This document shows, one piece after another, positions 48,842 to 61,315 of a DNA stretch of 64,000 nt. The stretch's first letter is position 1, and each line of letters starts with the position of its first letter. Under the pieces are notes generated by a model. The model was not told the origin of the DNA. It worked only from the letters and a program-made list of their open reading frames with translations, and ran no database searches. Source of the stretch: Pezicula radicicola (taxonomy: Eukaryota; Ascomycota; Leotiomycetes; Helotiales; Dermateaceae); contig PDUO01000083.1 of NCBI GenBank assembly GCA_003008705.1, positions 4,506 through 68,505 on the forward strand. Direction: 5' to 3'. The position numbers and the translations under genes are program-made.

Positions 48842-49324
48842 TCAGATCACCGCTTGACGCTTTCCCACTACTTCTTCATTCGGAAGAGCTGCTTCAGCAA
48901 CCATCTCAATGTATGCTCCCCGGAACAAATTCGCAACGCCAATCGCAGCCCAAGCAGGCCGATTTGTGCCCAAGTACTTTTCGCACGCGTCCCCAATCGC
49001 CTTCATCGACTCGTCCGAATTCAAGTCGTGGGTATGGTAGCTGTTCATCTTGTACACGGATCGAAAGCCATGCCTGACTCCGGCGGCAGCGAGAGAGGCC
49101 TCGACGTTCTTGAAGGCATTGGAGATCTCGTCGCCGAGACTGGAGGGAAGATTCAGGTCGGCATCGTGCCCTGTCTGGCCACACGTGATAACCGAGCGTA
49201 GGCCTGTAGGGATGACGACGGCGCTGGATACAGACAGCAGATCAGAGAGGGTTTCGCCACGGCCGGCCTCGTTGAACGAACGGATGCCGAATGCATTGAG
49301 CGGGCCAATAAATTCGGGCATCAT
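48842..49324 (-). CDS. RidA/YjgF/YER057c/UK114-family imine deaminase
   Basis: A 160-residue, single-exon protein of the RidA fold. RidA proteins hydrolyse reactive imines and enamines made by amine or amino-acid enzymes. Visible blocks are VITCGQTGHDADL near residues 65-80, the helix DEISNAFKNVEASLAAAG, and RPAWAAIGVANLF leading to EMVAEAALP. The usual arginine of the active site could be in the NRPAW segment. It is convergent with the amine oxidase, their stops about 120 bp apart. A role in clearing imines from that enzyme is a reasonable inference. No signal or peroxisome targeting sequence is obvious. Confidence 0.85.
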   Translation of the reverse strand: MMPEFIGPLNAFGIRSFNEAGRGETLSDLLSVSSAVVIPTGLRSVITCGQTGHDADLNLPSSLGDEISNAFKNVEASLAAAGVRHGFRSVYKMNSYHTHDLNSDESMKAIGDACEKYLGTNRPAWAAIGVANLFRGAYIEMVAEAALPNEEVVGKRQAVI

Positions 49325-49761
49325 GAATTGGGTATATGGGAGTCGTGCTGCGGAGAATTCGAGTGAATGAATCTGCGGATGATAATAAGAATCTAGATGA
49401 TGACCGGTTGATGGCCCTTATAGCGTTCCCCACACTTGGTGTGTTTGTAACAGAAACCGAACATAATAGTTGCGAGTAGAACGGCTTATCACCTTGCCCG
49501 CCCAGTTCTGGGAGACGATGGTCTTCCTTGCCAATTTGGGCTAAGGAGAGCGAAGAGGCAGGCTTGGAGGCGGCGTAGTCCGGTACTGTACGTACTCTGG
49601 TACCGATAAGATATCACGAGGGCATCCACCAACGTGGTACTTGTAATGCTACCTGAGATCTCTAAAGTAAGGGATCGAGTTCTCATCTTTTTGCCTTTTT
49701 TTTTCTTTTTTTTTTTCTCTAGCATCTTACTTATTACACTTCGCTCGGGTGCGAAATCATC
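49325..49761. other. Divergent intergenic region with poly-T tract
   Basis: About 440 bp between the RidA start and the permease relic. A T-rich run lies at 49688-49719, about 45 bp before the permease ATG. Confidence 0.5.
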
Positions 49762-50982
49762 ATGTATACAGCCGAGGAAAAGACGACCATGGCGCTATAT
49801 ACGATCCCAAGCACGGCTGGCGGACAGGTCACAGACTATCCCACGTTCGACAAGAACTTCAGCGTGCTCAGTGGTATTGGAGTCAACTACTCGATCTTTC
49901 AGCTCCTATAGCCATCGGCACCTATCTTAGTCTCGCCATTGGGGTTGGCGGAAGTCCCTTCTTTATCTACTGTTACCTTGTTGCCGCCCTTCTCAGTCTG
50001 GTCTTATGCCTGAGTCTTGCTGAAATATCAGCTGTCTACCCACACATCTCAGGTACGTACTGCATCATCATTCTTAAAGCTTCTTCGGAACGCTCACTCG
50101 TTTGCAGGACAGATATTCTGGACCGCCGTTCTAGCTCCTCGAAAATACGCGAGGACGCTGAGTTACTGCAATGCCGTATGCACAGGATTGGCCTGGCTGT
50201 TCGGCGCCTGCGGTACCCTCATCTTCGTAGGCCATCTGATCGCAGCGGCTGCTGAGGTCTGCTTTCCAGAGTATCAAGGTACCTCGTGGCAGGTCTTTCT
50301 TATAGCCGTCGCCACGGGCGTAGTCTCTTATGTCCTCAACGCACCGCTCTTCAAGGTCTTCCCCGCCGTCACCAAGTTCATGGTCGTCTTCATCAATGCG
50401 GCTACGCTCTTCTTGATCATTGCCCTGCTAGTCCGTGCGAAGTCTAAACAATCTGCTACCACCGTCTTTGTGGACATTGTCAATGAGACTGGCTGGGGTT
50501 CCCTCGGCATAGTCTTCTTAATGGGTTTCCTGTACAAAGCAATATCGTATCTTAATCCAAAGGGTATATAGATTAGGGGGCCCGTTCCACGAGGGGCCAA
50601 GGGGCTAAGGAGACACTTATTACGGTATTCTAGAGAAGGGTTATCTCGTGCTTTTCTAGTAGTGTTAAAATATTCCTGATGGCTCTCGTTAGTAACTAGC
50701 GCGATATTTTACTGGAACTTCTCGACCGGCATCCTATGCGACCAGCGCATATCCATTTAATTGTTATCAAACAAAGATGGCTACAAACCCATTACAACAC
50801 AGATCTTTGACAGCATTGACCCCTACCTAAAGAATGTAATTCGGTGTTCGCAGTGAAGAGCTCGTTGGTGGTGGTGGCCTTTGTGCCACCAAAATGGCAA
50901 TGCGCAGGCTACGCTGGTGCTGGTTGTAGCTGGGAGCGTCGTCCTAGCAGGACCTATCGTCGTCAATTTGATATCTATGTAA
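49762..50982 (+). pseudogene. APC amino-acid/GABA permease, frameshifted and gapped
   Basis: Relic of an APC-superfamily permease that imports amino acids or amines. It starts at 49762. FDKNFSVLSGIGVNYSI is in frame with that ATG. One base is then missing near 49894-49898 and the reading continues in another frame as SAPIAIGTYLSLAIG. A clean intron splits SG|QIFWTAVLAPRKYARTLSY. Further helices follow to about 50550, where the frame runs out. A relic of the last helix (NAQATLVLVVAGSVVLAGP) reappears at 50899-50982. About 340 bp between the two pieces is not recognisable as permease. It neighbours the amine oxidase and RidA genes and probably fed them substrate before it broke. Confidence 0.8.
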
Positions 50983-51621
50983 TAGAATTGATCCAACGAG
51001 ATAGTCAACCAGGGCGCAAAAAATAACTACGAGGTTAATGGATGAACGGAATGCCATCTACATCTACCAACGAATTTAATGCATTGCCAGTATGGGGAGA
51101 ATGATGTTGCTGTGGGGAGAATGATGTTAGTGTGGAGAGGACTGTGGAGAGAGAATGGTCTCAGTGCGGGGTTTCGTGGAGATGGAGCTTTGAGCTTGTG
51201 TTGGATTACAGGTGTACATACAATACTTGTATTCGACCGCCCGCCATGCGCCACTATCCGACTGCCATCCGACCACCGCTATACAACCCCACGCGATCCG
51301 ACCTACCATTCCACTATTCCGCCGTCTAGCTAGTTTTATAGTATCCGCCGACAGGGCGGATACTGTACCGTGGATAAGGAGATAGCTACTTACTTCCCTT
51401 AGCAGCTATAAACACTTTACTGTATACGTGTATAGAAGCCGAACCTTTTTTTAGACACAATAGTTAAGGTGTATCTAACTTGAATAATTATATATTTCTT
51501 AATATCATCCATCTACATCTTAACTTCCATAGTAAAAGGCCTGAAACTAATAATACAACTTACAACTACCTAGAGTTATTGGTGCCTTGTTAAGAAAGCA
51601 AACTAAAACTCTTCGAAGAAA
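50983..51621. other. Intergenic, no supported gene
   Basis: About 640 bp. A degraded AT-rich patch lies near 51330-51530. The right end is the promoter of the FAD monooxygenase. Confidence 0.5.
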
Positions 51622-53317
51622 ATGGGTTCTGACGGAAATGGCAGCTGGAGACGCCTCAACGTAGGTGTTATCGGTGGTGGGATCGGTGGGATGTCTGTCG
51701 CTATCGCACTGCGACGCGCTGGCCATGAAGTGACCATCTACGAACGACACGACTTTGCTGGTGAGGTTGGTGCTTCAGTGTCCTGCGCCGCCAACGGCAC
51801 AAGATGGCTGCACGAGTGGGATGTCGACGTCTCCAAGGGCGACCCAGTCGTCCTGGAGAAGCTCATTAACCGCGATTGGAAGACTGGTGAGCCGGTCAGT
51901 TTGTATGACCTAGGTGACTACGAGAAGCGTTGGGGTTATGTGTACAATATGTTCCACCGTCAGTACATGCACCAGATGCTAAAGGACTGTGCCCTGCAAG
52001 AGGAAGGAGAGGGAACACCTGCCAAGCTGCTAGTAAATCATGGTGTAAGAGCATTTTTGTTTACCCACTTGGTTGAGTCTTATACTGATTTCCCCAGTGT
52101 CAAGACATCGATCTTGCGAGCGGCACGATTACATTCAAAAATGGCGCTACAGCTACACACGACCTAATTGTTGGCGCTGATGGCATCGGATCTATAGTAA
52201 GGGGCATCCTCGGGATCAAGACTATGAAGAAGCCATCGGACTCTAGCTGTCTTCACGCCAACGTCATGACCGAGGATGCTGTCAGGCTTGGCCTGGTCGA
52301 CTACTCCAAGAACTCTGCGCTCGAGTACTGGGGTGGCCAGGAGGGCAAGTGGGACAAGATTGTACTGTCGCCGTGCAATGGTGGTAAACTTCTCTCCTAC
52401 TACTGCTTCTTTCCCCGCGAGCTTGGGGACTACACAAACCAGAGCTGGGGGAGCGAAAATCGATCTGTTGAGGAGCTACTTGCTCCCTTTCCTAACTTAG
52501 ATTCTCAGGTGAAGGCGCATCTTGCCATAGGTATTGAAGTCCAACCTTGGCGTTTGTGGGTACAGTGAGTCTAGATCCAAATATGAATCTATATGCGGTA
52601 TAGTAGGCTGATATATATATATATAGTGACCCCTATCCATATCTCAACCAGAGTATGGTATGCCTGTTGGGAGATGCTGGCCATCCAGTAAGTTTAATTT
52701 TCGTCCACAACCACATATAGGCTAACGTAACGGCAACACAGATGATGCCCCACCAGAGCCAAGGTGCTTGTATGGCGATTGAAGATGCCGCAGCCTTGGG
52801 CATTCTCTTCAGCAAGAGATTCTTCCGTGGAGATGTAGAAGAGATTCTTTTAACATACACAGCGATACGCTTACCTCGTGTCACGAGGGTCCAAAGCGCC
52901 GCCGCGCTGGCTGCTTCGAACATCAACGAGCGTATCGGTAGGAATTTTCAAATTACAACGAGCCGGGGGAGGCAATCACGATGATAGAGAACGCCTATGT
53001 GCTAATGATTATACTTACAGGTTTCTCAAACAACAATGACGTGGCTACGTATAAGGTTAAAGACGAAAAGGCTAAGCTCACCATTGAGGAGATGAACGCG
53101 TAAGTGGTCTAACATGTCAAAGAAAGCCTCGATCTGTTGTAATTAATATCTGACTTGAAAACCCCTTAGTTATGACATGTATATGGATATTGAAGAGCTC
53201 CTCACTGTAAAGCGCGGCGGCCAATTCACTAAAAAATTTGTCAAAGGCCTACCATTTGGATTAACGTTACCTAGCGGAGTTGTTGGCGAGAACGAATCAT
53301 TCAAGCTTTCTTTGTAA
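51622..53317 (+). CDS. FAD-dependent monooxygenase (salicylate hydroxylase-like)
   Basis: Six exons join in phase: 51622-52044, 52098-52564, 52627-52687, 52742-52937, 53021-53099 and 53170-53317. VGVIGGGIGGMSVAIALRRA is the FAD dinucleotide fold. GADGIGS is the conserved DG block, and LLGDAGHP with MMPHQSQGACMAIEDA is the second FAD block. The junction GTA CA|T GAC gives WVHDPYPYLNQS, showing the short exon is real. By family, members hydroxylate small aromatics or terpenoid rings using NAD(P)H. No lesion is visible. It lies between the permease relic and the PKS relic, so its pathway partners may be gone. The substrate is unknown. Confidence 0.85.
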
Positions 53318-53659
53318 TTATTTTTTTTAGCATTCAAACCTATTTGGCTTTACCTAGGAAATTATACTACAGGTCTAAGTATAGCCCATACTCCATTAGA
53401 TGTATATGGTGAGAATAAGTAGGACTACTAGGCAGGATTTCTTTAAAAGTGCCTCATTGTCGAAAGTGTCAGCCTTTTTCAGGCTAAAACGACATTTATA
53501 TACATTAGATAGTGATGTTGCTTTTCAATATAAAAAGAATTCTTTGTGTTAATGTACTTAAGCAAACTAGTATAGGCGTTACATTCCGTGTCCTGTCTAA
53601 TATTTATAGTTATATGCTACCACCCCTATTTCATTCTTGATCTTGGATTGAGTTTAGAG
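53318..53659. other. Short intergenic gap
   Basis: About 340 bp, AT-rich, with no gene seen. Confidence 0.5.
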
Positions 53660-54058
53660 ACACACTAGACCACGACAGTGTTCTGTTAAGCGGTCCTCTC
53701 CACTGGCTGAAGTTATGACAAACTCATCCCAAAGGTCCGATGGGGATCTCATACTGTCTGAATAGGGTTGAGAGTAACAGCCACTTCGACCTCCCTGATA
53801 TCTTCTGGAATGACAAGGGCTGCTCCAATGACAATTTCTCGAAGCTTGTACCCTGTGACTCCAGATACTGAGCGCTGAATGGCGCGTTGACATGCTGCTT
53901 CAATTGCCATTACAATGTATCCAGCGGCAGGATGAACAATGTTTGACTGAATTACATGGTCATAAACCCAAGGGATCTCAGCTAGTTGGATATAGTTACT
54001 CCAACATGGTTGGAGTGGACTGCAAGTGTTGTCCAATGCTCCTAAGAGGTCAGTCCTT
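53660..54058 (-). pseudogene. Relic of the dehydratase domain of a polyketide synthase
   Basis: The minus strand reads RTDLLGALDNTCSPLQPCWSNYIQ, then IPWVYDHVIQSNIVHPAAGY and MAIEAACQRAIQ. This is the start of a highly reducing PKS dehydratase hot-dog fold. DHVIQSNIVHPAAGY covers the HxxxGxxxxP region, with serine where glycine is usual. It ends in VTLNPIQTV and a stop near 53758; a damaged stretch follows. Only about 130 residues of a multidomain enzyme of over 2000 residues remain. No ketosynthase or other domain is seen nearby. It is evidence that a PKS gene once stood here. Confidence 0.78.
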
Positions 54059-54436
54059 GGAAATGGCCTGTTGTAGAGGGCTTTACTCTTCTAACTTTCA
54101 GTCTAATAGGAATTACTATAATTTAAAGATAGATTATATAAAAGAAGGAGAAAGGAAAAGATAAGTAATAGATTCGCTAGTTTAAAGCAGCTACGTTTTA
54201 AAATACAAATAGGTCTAGTTCTACTAAGTATTTAAACGAACATACTGTACCAACAAGGAATATTGGTGCATGGGGGGGGTACTGTACAGTGCACGTGCCC
54301 GGGAATACGAATAGATACAGCGTAAATTTCCGACGCTAGTCTAAAATTCCATTAGTACATCCCAACAAATCTACTCCTTTTTAAGATCCAACTTTCTCGT
54401 CTTGTACTCTGCTCGGGTTCAAGTATAAAAAAAGAT
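54059..54436. other. Intergenic, promoter side of the GPAT
   Basis: About 380 bp with no gene. It includes a G run near 54270. Confidence 0.5.
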
Positions 54437-56525
54437 ATGGCAACACACGTACCTCAGGCTCCGGCGGCCAGCTGGATGTATCATGTGGTGCTCAAGGTCT
54501 TTGCCTGTATGGTAGATCTCTTCTTCCGAGAGATCCAAGTTCGTGGGACATGGCGCGTTCCGTCCCACGGCCCTATCATTCTAGTAGCAGGTCCACATGC
54601 AAACCAAGTAGGTCATCCCTCAGTCACAGGAGCCAAACGCTAATCAGTCATATACTCCCAGTTTGTGGACTCGGTGATTCTCATGCGAATCCTCCGGTCT
54701 CTCAATCGCCGCATTTCATGGCTGATGGCCGAGAAGTCCTTCCATCGACCGTTCATCGGCAGCATGGCAACTATGATAGGAGCTGTGCCTATCTCACGAG
54801 CCATGGATATGGCAAAATCTGGAGAAGGCACCATATACTTACTAGACCCAGTCACCAATCCACTCCTCCTCAAAGGCATCGGGACAGACTTTACTGGCCC
54901 AGACTTCCAACCTGGCTACTCGATATATCTACCAAATATCAACGGTGAATCGCATAAGCTCGATATAGCCCAGATTCATGGGCCTACTATGATCAGTCTT
55001 AAGATCGCGCCAGCTCATAGCGATGCAATATTCCAGCTCACGGGGAGCAAAGATCCGACAGGCGGAAGCGTACCAGGATTTCAGGGCTCAAAATACAAGA
55101 TTGCTCCCTATGTTGACCAGACTGATGTTTACAATGCTGTTTTTCAGAGGCTCGAAGCAGGCGGCTGCATTGGTATCTTCCCCGAAGGGGGAAGTCATGA
55201 TCGAACTTCGTTGTTGCCTCTCAAAGGTACTTCGCCTCCCTCTCTTATCCTTGTTCCTCTGTGAATCAAGCACAGCCATTTAACCTTTCTCTTGCAGCCG
55301 GAATTGCGATTATGGCACTTGGTTCTCTCGCCCGAGGTACAACAGTCACCATAGTTCCTGTAGGGATGAATTATTTCTCGGCGCATAAATTTCGCTCCCG
55401 TGCAGTGATTGAGTTCGGGGATGCTGTCTCGATTCCCTCGTCTCTTATTCAAGACTTCCAGGCGGGGAAAAAACGGGATGCAGTTGGGAGTGTGATGAGC
55501 CAGATCTCTGAGGCTCTTGCATCCGTCACTGTATCCGCTCCAGATTACGATACTTTAATGGTATGTTGTACAGAGTATCCTCTCCTATTTTGATCCATGA
55601 CCTGCTTTCCTCACTGCGAAATTTAACACGGGTCTAGTTGATACACATTGCGCGTCATCTATATCTGACCAGAACGTCCCGTCATGACAGCAACACCAAG
55701 TTCTCACTTGCGAGTATCACAGAACTTAACCGCCGGTTACTGAAAGGATACAACAACTACTCCCAAACGCCTGAAATGACGTCTCTCACCAAAAACCTCA
55801 AATCCTACAGAACCTCTCTACGAAATCTTCAACTCAAAGATCATCAACTTCTCGCCACTACATCCGATCATACACATTTCCCATTGGTCTTCTTGGTTCC
55901 CAAGCTTCTGTATCGACTCCTTAAGCTTGTCATCTTAAGCATACTATCGCTTCCTGGATTATTGCTATTTTCGCCAGTGTTTATACTGACGTCCTACATG
56001 TCCAAACGTAAGACTGCTAAGGCCCTAGCAGAATCCAGCGTCAAAATTCGTGGGTTTGACGTAATGGCGACATGGAAGATCCTCATTTCGGGCGGTCTTG
56101 CTCCATTATTCTATACCTTCTATACCATAGTTGCTATTGCGTTGAACGCGCACAATCGCGCATATGGCTTCCTTCCTGCAGGGGTTCCAACATGGGCAAT
56201 AGCACTGTCCGCGTATACAATACTTCCCTCTATCACTTATGCGGCTCTTCTTTTTGGCGAGCAGGGGATGGATCTTCTGAAGTCACTTTACCCGCTTGTG
56301 TTATCATTAAGCCCTAGATCAGCGTCGACTCTGGAGGCACTAAGGGATGATCGCCGGAGGTTGGTTCTGCAAGTTCAAGAAACTGTGAATCGGTTCGGAG
56401 CGGATCTCTTTCCAGACTGCGATGAGGTAGAGAAGTGGAGGCTTAGAGGCCTGAGAAGCTTGTATGCTCAAGTTAGCCCGTTGGCGGACGCCCAAGAATT
56501 AGGGGGGCTTGATGAGTTTGTATGA
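54437..56525 (+). CDS. Glycerol-3-phosphate/dihydroxyacetone-phosphate acyltransferase (Sct1/Gpt2 type)
   Basis: Makes lysophosphatidate at the endoplasmic reticulum, the first step of glycerolipid synthesis. Exons are 54437-54606, 54662-55226, 55298-55560 and 55638-56525, with GT-AG junctions in phase. The acyltransferase blocks are AGPHANQFVD (split by intron 1), GAVPISR and FPEGGSHDR, followed by VTIVPVGMNYFSAHKFRSRA. Three or more hydrophobic helices in exon 4 anchor the C-terminus (for example LVILSILSLPGLLLFSP). The length is about 628 residues, somewhat short of yeast Sct1/Gpt2 but with all catalytic blocks. It is a housekeeping-type gene inside an otherwise accessory region and could be a second, non-core copy. 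Confidence 0.9.
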
Positions 56526-59254
56526 ATTCTCCGAATAGCGTTGAAGAATTAAGGGCAAGCTTCAAGTATCACGAGGAAGGGGAACTAGGGGTAGTGGCGA
56601 GTCACGAATCGAGGGTATAAGGATAGAGAAGGGTCACGTGGCTCAATCAATGCCCTGTATCTGCATGCCTTAAGGAAAACCCAACATGGCATCGCTACGA
56701 TGATCCTTTATTATCCCTTTCCTTTCCATTTACATTTAGATACAGTACTTGATCTTACATACTATTGCTATCTCACCGCTTCTGCTTTATTAGAATTCGA
56801 TCAGGAGGTCTTAAATTCTCATCGATTTAACACTACCCGCTGGCTTGTACCGATTCCTATGGAGTGTCCTTCTCTAGGTTCTTCTTAGCATTAGATACCA
56901 TTGGCTTGTCTTGCGAGTGTGGGCGTCCTTGTGGCCTTGCCAGGTTTGTGTCACTAGCAGTCTTAACAAGTACATAGAAAGTATCGGAAGGTAGAGAATA
57001 GGAGGTACCGGTAGGTTGGGTTTTTGAGTGATGTTATTTAGGTTTCGGATTGGATGCGAAGATCAGATTTCTTCCGTTTAAGGGTAACAGCTGGACCGGA
57101 CCGGCCGCGCCGACACTACTAGGCCCGATCAGGCCTAGTCGATCGCTTGTGCCACGTGATCTAGACACTGATACTAACCCGATAGTAGTACTAAGGCGTA
57201 CGCTATTAGGCTATTATATAGTTACTATAATAACGAAATCAAGGCTTATTTAGCGTAGAAGTAACTTGCTAAGCCACTAATACGGTTTTACATTTATCCT
57301 AGAGGGGATATTGTACTTACCTAAGCGGGCTTACCTAAAGCCCGACGTCGAAAAATAGAAGAATCGCCAAGCGAGTCTTACTTAGCGTAGCGTCTAGCCG
57401 CATAGGACTGTAACATAGAGGGTCCTTGTAGCTTGCCTCGTAAAAAATACGCTTAGACAAACTCTATATACGGGACCTGGCTAGCTTGAACGCTGCTACT
57501 CGCGAGGTACACATCGTTTGTGATGCTTACTACTCTTTTAGTAATGCAGGTAGGTATACGAGTAGATCCACTCTTTGGCGGCTTTGTTTAATGCCGACGG
57601 ACCCGAAGCTATAAGGTAGGAGCAAATCACTGCCCTATGTACAAGGATTCTAGTTGATGGTATTCAGCTAGTAGTACTCTAGTAATATAAGTCTACGCTC
57701 GGGGAACCTAAAAGATTAATACTCTGGGGCTGTACACTCAGGTACTCGAAAAGATTATCTACTTTCGGATCTCGCTAGGATGTGGCCCTTCCGTAGACTC
57801 GAAGCAGAAACTACATATCAATCATGTTTCTCGTTTAATAGCATCCCAGACCTTGTCTGCAGCTGTGTTCGTCTAATCAATTATCTATGCATCGCAGGAT
57901 ACATTGGGTTAGTAGGTTGACGCTAGGACTGTAACGCTAATGTCTCAATAATACAACACATTAGAAGAGGTAATTATACTCGATATGATAAATTCATAGT
58001 GAATTCTGAAGCAACAACCAGTTTCTACGTGCTTGTTACGACTGTAAATAGTGCTTATCCGTCGTGCAAGTGTGCAGGGAGAATATGCATGTAGAGTTAT
58101 TTTTAAAGTATTGATACGGCCTTTTGTAAGTGGCGGCCTCCTATAATATAGCTGGAAAACAATCAACTAGTCCCTCGATTCTTTAAGAGCATCTAAAACA
58201 ATACTCACCGTATTCAGCTAATTAACCTATATATAGATCGTCTCATATATCTTAAACTATCTTCAGCTGCGGAGAATGTTGATCGCGTAGGGGTAGTGTG
58301 GTTAATAATATAGCGATATCGTATCGTTTATGTCGCTAAGCCGGAATATACCGGTTTTAAATATATACTATATAAAAGATATTAGCTAAATTTAATGTTA
58401 TTTATAGAAATCACCTTAGATAGGTTTAGCAAGAAGGAAGATATAAAATTCTTAGTGCCTTTTATAAAGTAAATATAAGAAGCACAGCTAAGTATAAAAA
58501 AGCATAGACCTTTTATATAAACGATATATTATTAACACTGCGTAGGGGATTGGTGCCGTTTACTTCGTACTGGCCCAAGTAGTCCTTATTTCTATCTGAA
58601 CGCATCAAGGGTAATTCACCAATCACTCAATGAGGAAGTCCCATTTTTTGCTATATCTAGCTAGTTGCGCTTAGACAGAAATGAGGATTATTTGGGCCGT
58701 ACGAAGTAGTCTTTCCATATAAGAATAGCATGTTCATTACTGCATGTTCTACATGCCAGGGTTAGGCGCCCTCAGCGAGCCTCTGTGCCAGATCCTACTA
58801 GTTTGATGGGTTGTTGAAGTTCTACTTGTCACTATTTTAGACGGTATGCTCTGCAATCTGCGCTTTGTCTAAAAAGCTCCATATGAGCTTGCGTACCCCT
58901 TTAAAATTGGTATCATGGGACAAGATAGTACGATTAAAGGTCAATACTGTTCATCCAGCATTGGAGGGTCTCTTCAGCTTGCGTACTCCCTAAGACTATT
59001 TGTTTCTAACAAGCATTGGCTTGTACTTTCGCGTGGCCTTGGGGAAAGATGAAACGGATCGGGAGTTATGCGCTCCAAATCCTAAAGACTCGAGGCTTTT
59101 TCTAAGATCTATAAGTATGGTGGCATCGGATTGTTCTGCTCTGCTCCTGATGCTCTCCAAGTCAGATATCTTCAATCATTTTTACTTTCATCGTCATTCT
59201 CGCTCTTTACTGCTATCCCAGAAACGTCTTGGAGACTACTAAACTGTCTTTACC
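56526..59254. other. Long gene-free region with degraded repeat-like stretches
   Basis: About 2.7 kb. Roughly 57050-58300 mixes GC-rich blocks with many TAG and TAA codons in all frames and looks like a decayed repeat. I could not identify reverse transcriptase, integrase or transposase blocks. The last 250 bp are the laccase promoter side. Confidence 0.45.
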
Positions 59255-61315
59255 ATGAAGTACACACTCCTTGTTTCCAATGCTGTTCTTTTTACTTATA
59301 TCACGGCACATGTGGTCCTTGGAGACCACCACCCCCCCTTGAACTCTCTCTCGCCTCGACAAACATCTTGCGAGAATTCAGCTAGTGCTCGAAACTGCTG
59401 GGGAGATTATAGCATTGATACCAACTACTACGATGTCACACCCGATACAGGTGTTACTAGAGAGGTGATGATATATTTGTCAAACAGCTTAGTTTTTGCT
59501 TCACAGCTTCTAACATTGTTATAGTATTGGCTCACTGCTGTGAATACAACATTAGCGCCTGATGGTTACGAACGTCAAGTTCTTACTTGGAATGGCACAT
59601 ATCCTGGCCCTCTCATCGAAGCCGACTGGGGTGACACTCTCGTTGTTCACGTCACAAATGGATTGGAAAATAATGGGTAATTAACTGCCACTCCTTCCAC
59701 GAGCGCCGACTAATCCATAATTTCCATGTACCCAGAACATCTATCCATTGGCATGGTATTCGACAGGGAAACTCGAGCGAGTCTGATGGTAATATCAGTT
59801 TTGCAACCTATCTTTCTTAAGCTAACAATGGCAAAATGCTAGGTGTTCCTGGGGTAACCCAATGCCCGATTTCTCCCGGCAACACAATGACTTACACTTT
59901 CCGTTGCACTCAATACGGCCATTCTTGGTACCACTCGCACTTTACGCTTCAGTACGCCGATGGCCTGCTGGGTCCCCTCGTTATCCATGGACCTGCAACA
60001 GGAAACTACGACGAAGATCTCGGGACTTTATTGCTTTCCGATTGGTCACACACATCGGCATTTACTCTTTGGGAAACTTCTGCAAAGGCCGGCGCGCCGC
60101 CACAATTGGAGAACGGCTTGATTAACGGCACAAACACATATAACTGCACTGCTTCAACAAATTCCGCTTGTCTTGGAAACGGCACGAGATTCGAAACAAC
60201 ATTCACTTCTGGAACTAAGTATCTTCTTAGGCTTGTGAATACGGCTATAGATGGCTATATACGGTTTGCAATTGATGGTCACTCTTTCAGCGTCGTCTCC
60301 AACGACTTCGTCCCTATTGTACCTTATAAGACAGACAACCTACTAATCGGCATCGGCCAACGATATGAAATTATTGTCGAGGCAGACCAAGCCGTCGATA
60401 ACTACTGGCTAAGAGCGATCTGGCAAACGACATGCGTCGGCAACGACAATGCAGACAATATCCTCGGGATTATCCGCTACGACGGATCTAGTACTACCAG
60501 CGACCCTAGCACAACGGTAGGGAATTTTAACAATTCGTGCGGAGACGAATCCCTCTCAAACTTGGTACCGTACTTGAACCTCACTGTAGGCGACTTCGCG
60601 ACAGAGAAAGAGCTAGATATAGCCTTTTCCATCGCAAATAGTCTTTTTACCTGGACAGTGAATACTACATCCCTTCGTCTCGACTGGGCGGATCCGACAG
60701 AATTACGGATCCTCAAGAACGAATCGATATTCCCGACAAATTACAACGTGTATGAAATCACTGTCGTTGACCAGGTATGCATTCTAGTGTCAACTCCACC
60801 TATCGTTAAACCTTTCTAATTAGCTTCACTCTATCACCATAGTGGGTTTATTGGGTCATCCAAGATACAAGTGGCCTCGGAATCACCCATCCAATCCATC
60901 TCCACGGTCATGATTTCTACGTCCTTGCCCAAGAGACCGGGACCTTCGACGCCTCAACCACGAAGCTGAACCTGAATAATCCGCCCCGAAGAGACGTTGC
61001 CTCGTTGCCAGGGAACGGCTTCCTGGTCCTTGCATTTTATACCGATAACCCTGGGTACGTGGGCATCTCCGCTTGTTTACCACCTGCTCTCACTATTTGA
61101 AGCTTGGTCCAGTTCTCTAACAAATTCCTAGATCCTGGCTAATGCACTGCCACATCTCCTGGCACCAAAGCCAAGGGCTAGCTCTGCAGTTCGTGGAGAG
61201 AGAGTCGGAAATCGCAGCTACCATCTCCGACCCCGATACTTTCAACAGCACTTGCAATGCATGGAGCAGCTTTTACGCTACCGGAAAGTATGTCGAGGCT
61301 GATTCTGGCATCTGA
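59255..61315 (+). CDS. Secreted laccase (multicopper oxidase, ascomycete type)
   Basis: Extracellular phenol oxidase with four copper atoms. Six exons join in phase: 59255-59464, 59525-59676, 59736-59788, 59843-60774, 60843-61054 and 61132-61315. A signal peptide ([22 protein letters not shown]) opens it. The copper ligands are all present: HWHG (exon 3), WYHSHF (exon 4), [10 protein letters not shown] (exon 5) and [11 protein letters not shown] (exon 6). The C-terminus ends DSGI, the ascomycete plug that closes the trinuclear channel after processing. Many N-glycosylation sequons are visible (NGT, NCT, NTT). No lesion is visible. The substrate range cannot be inferred beyond phenolics. Confidence 0.92.
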
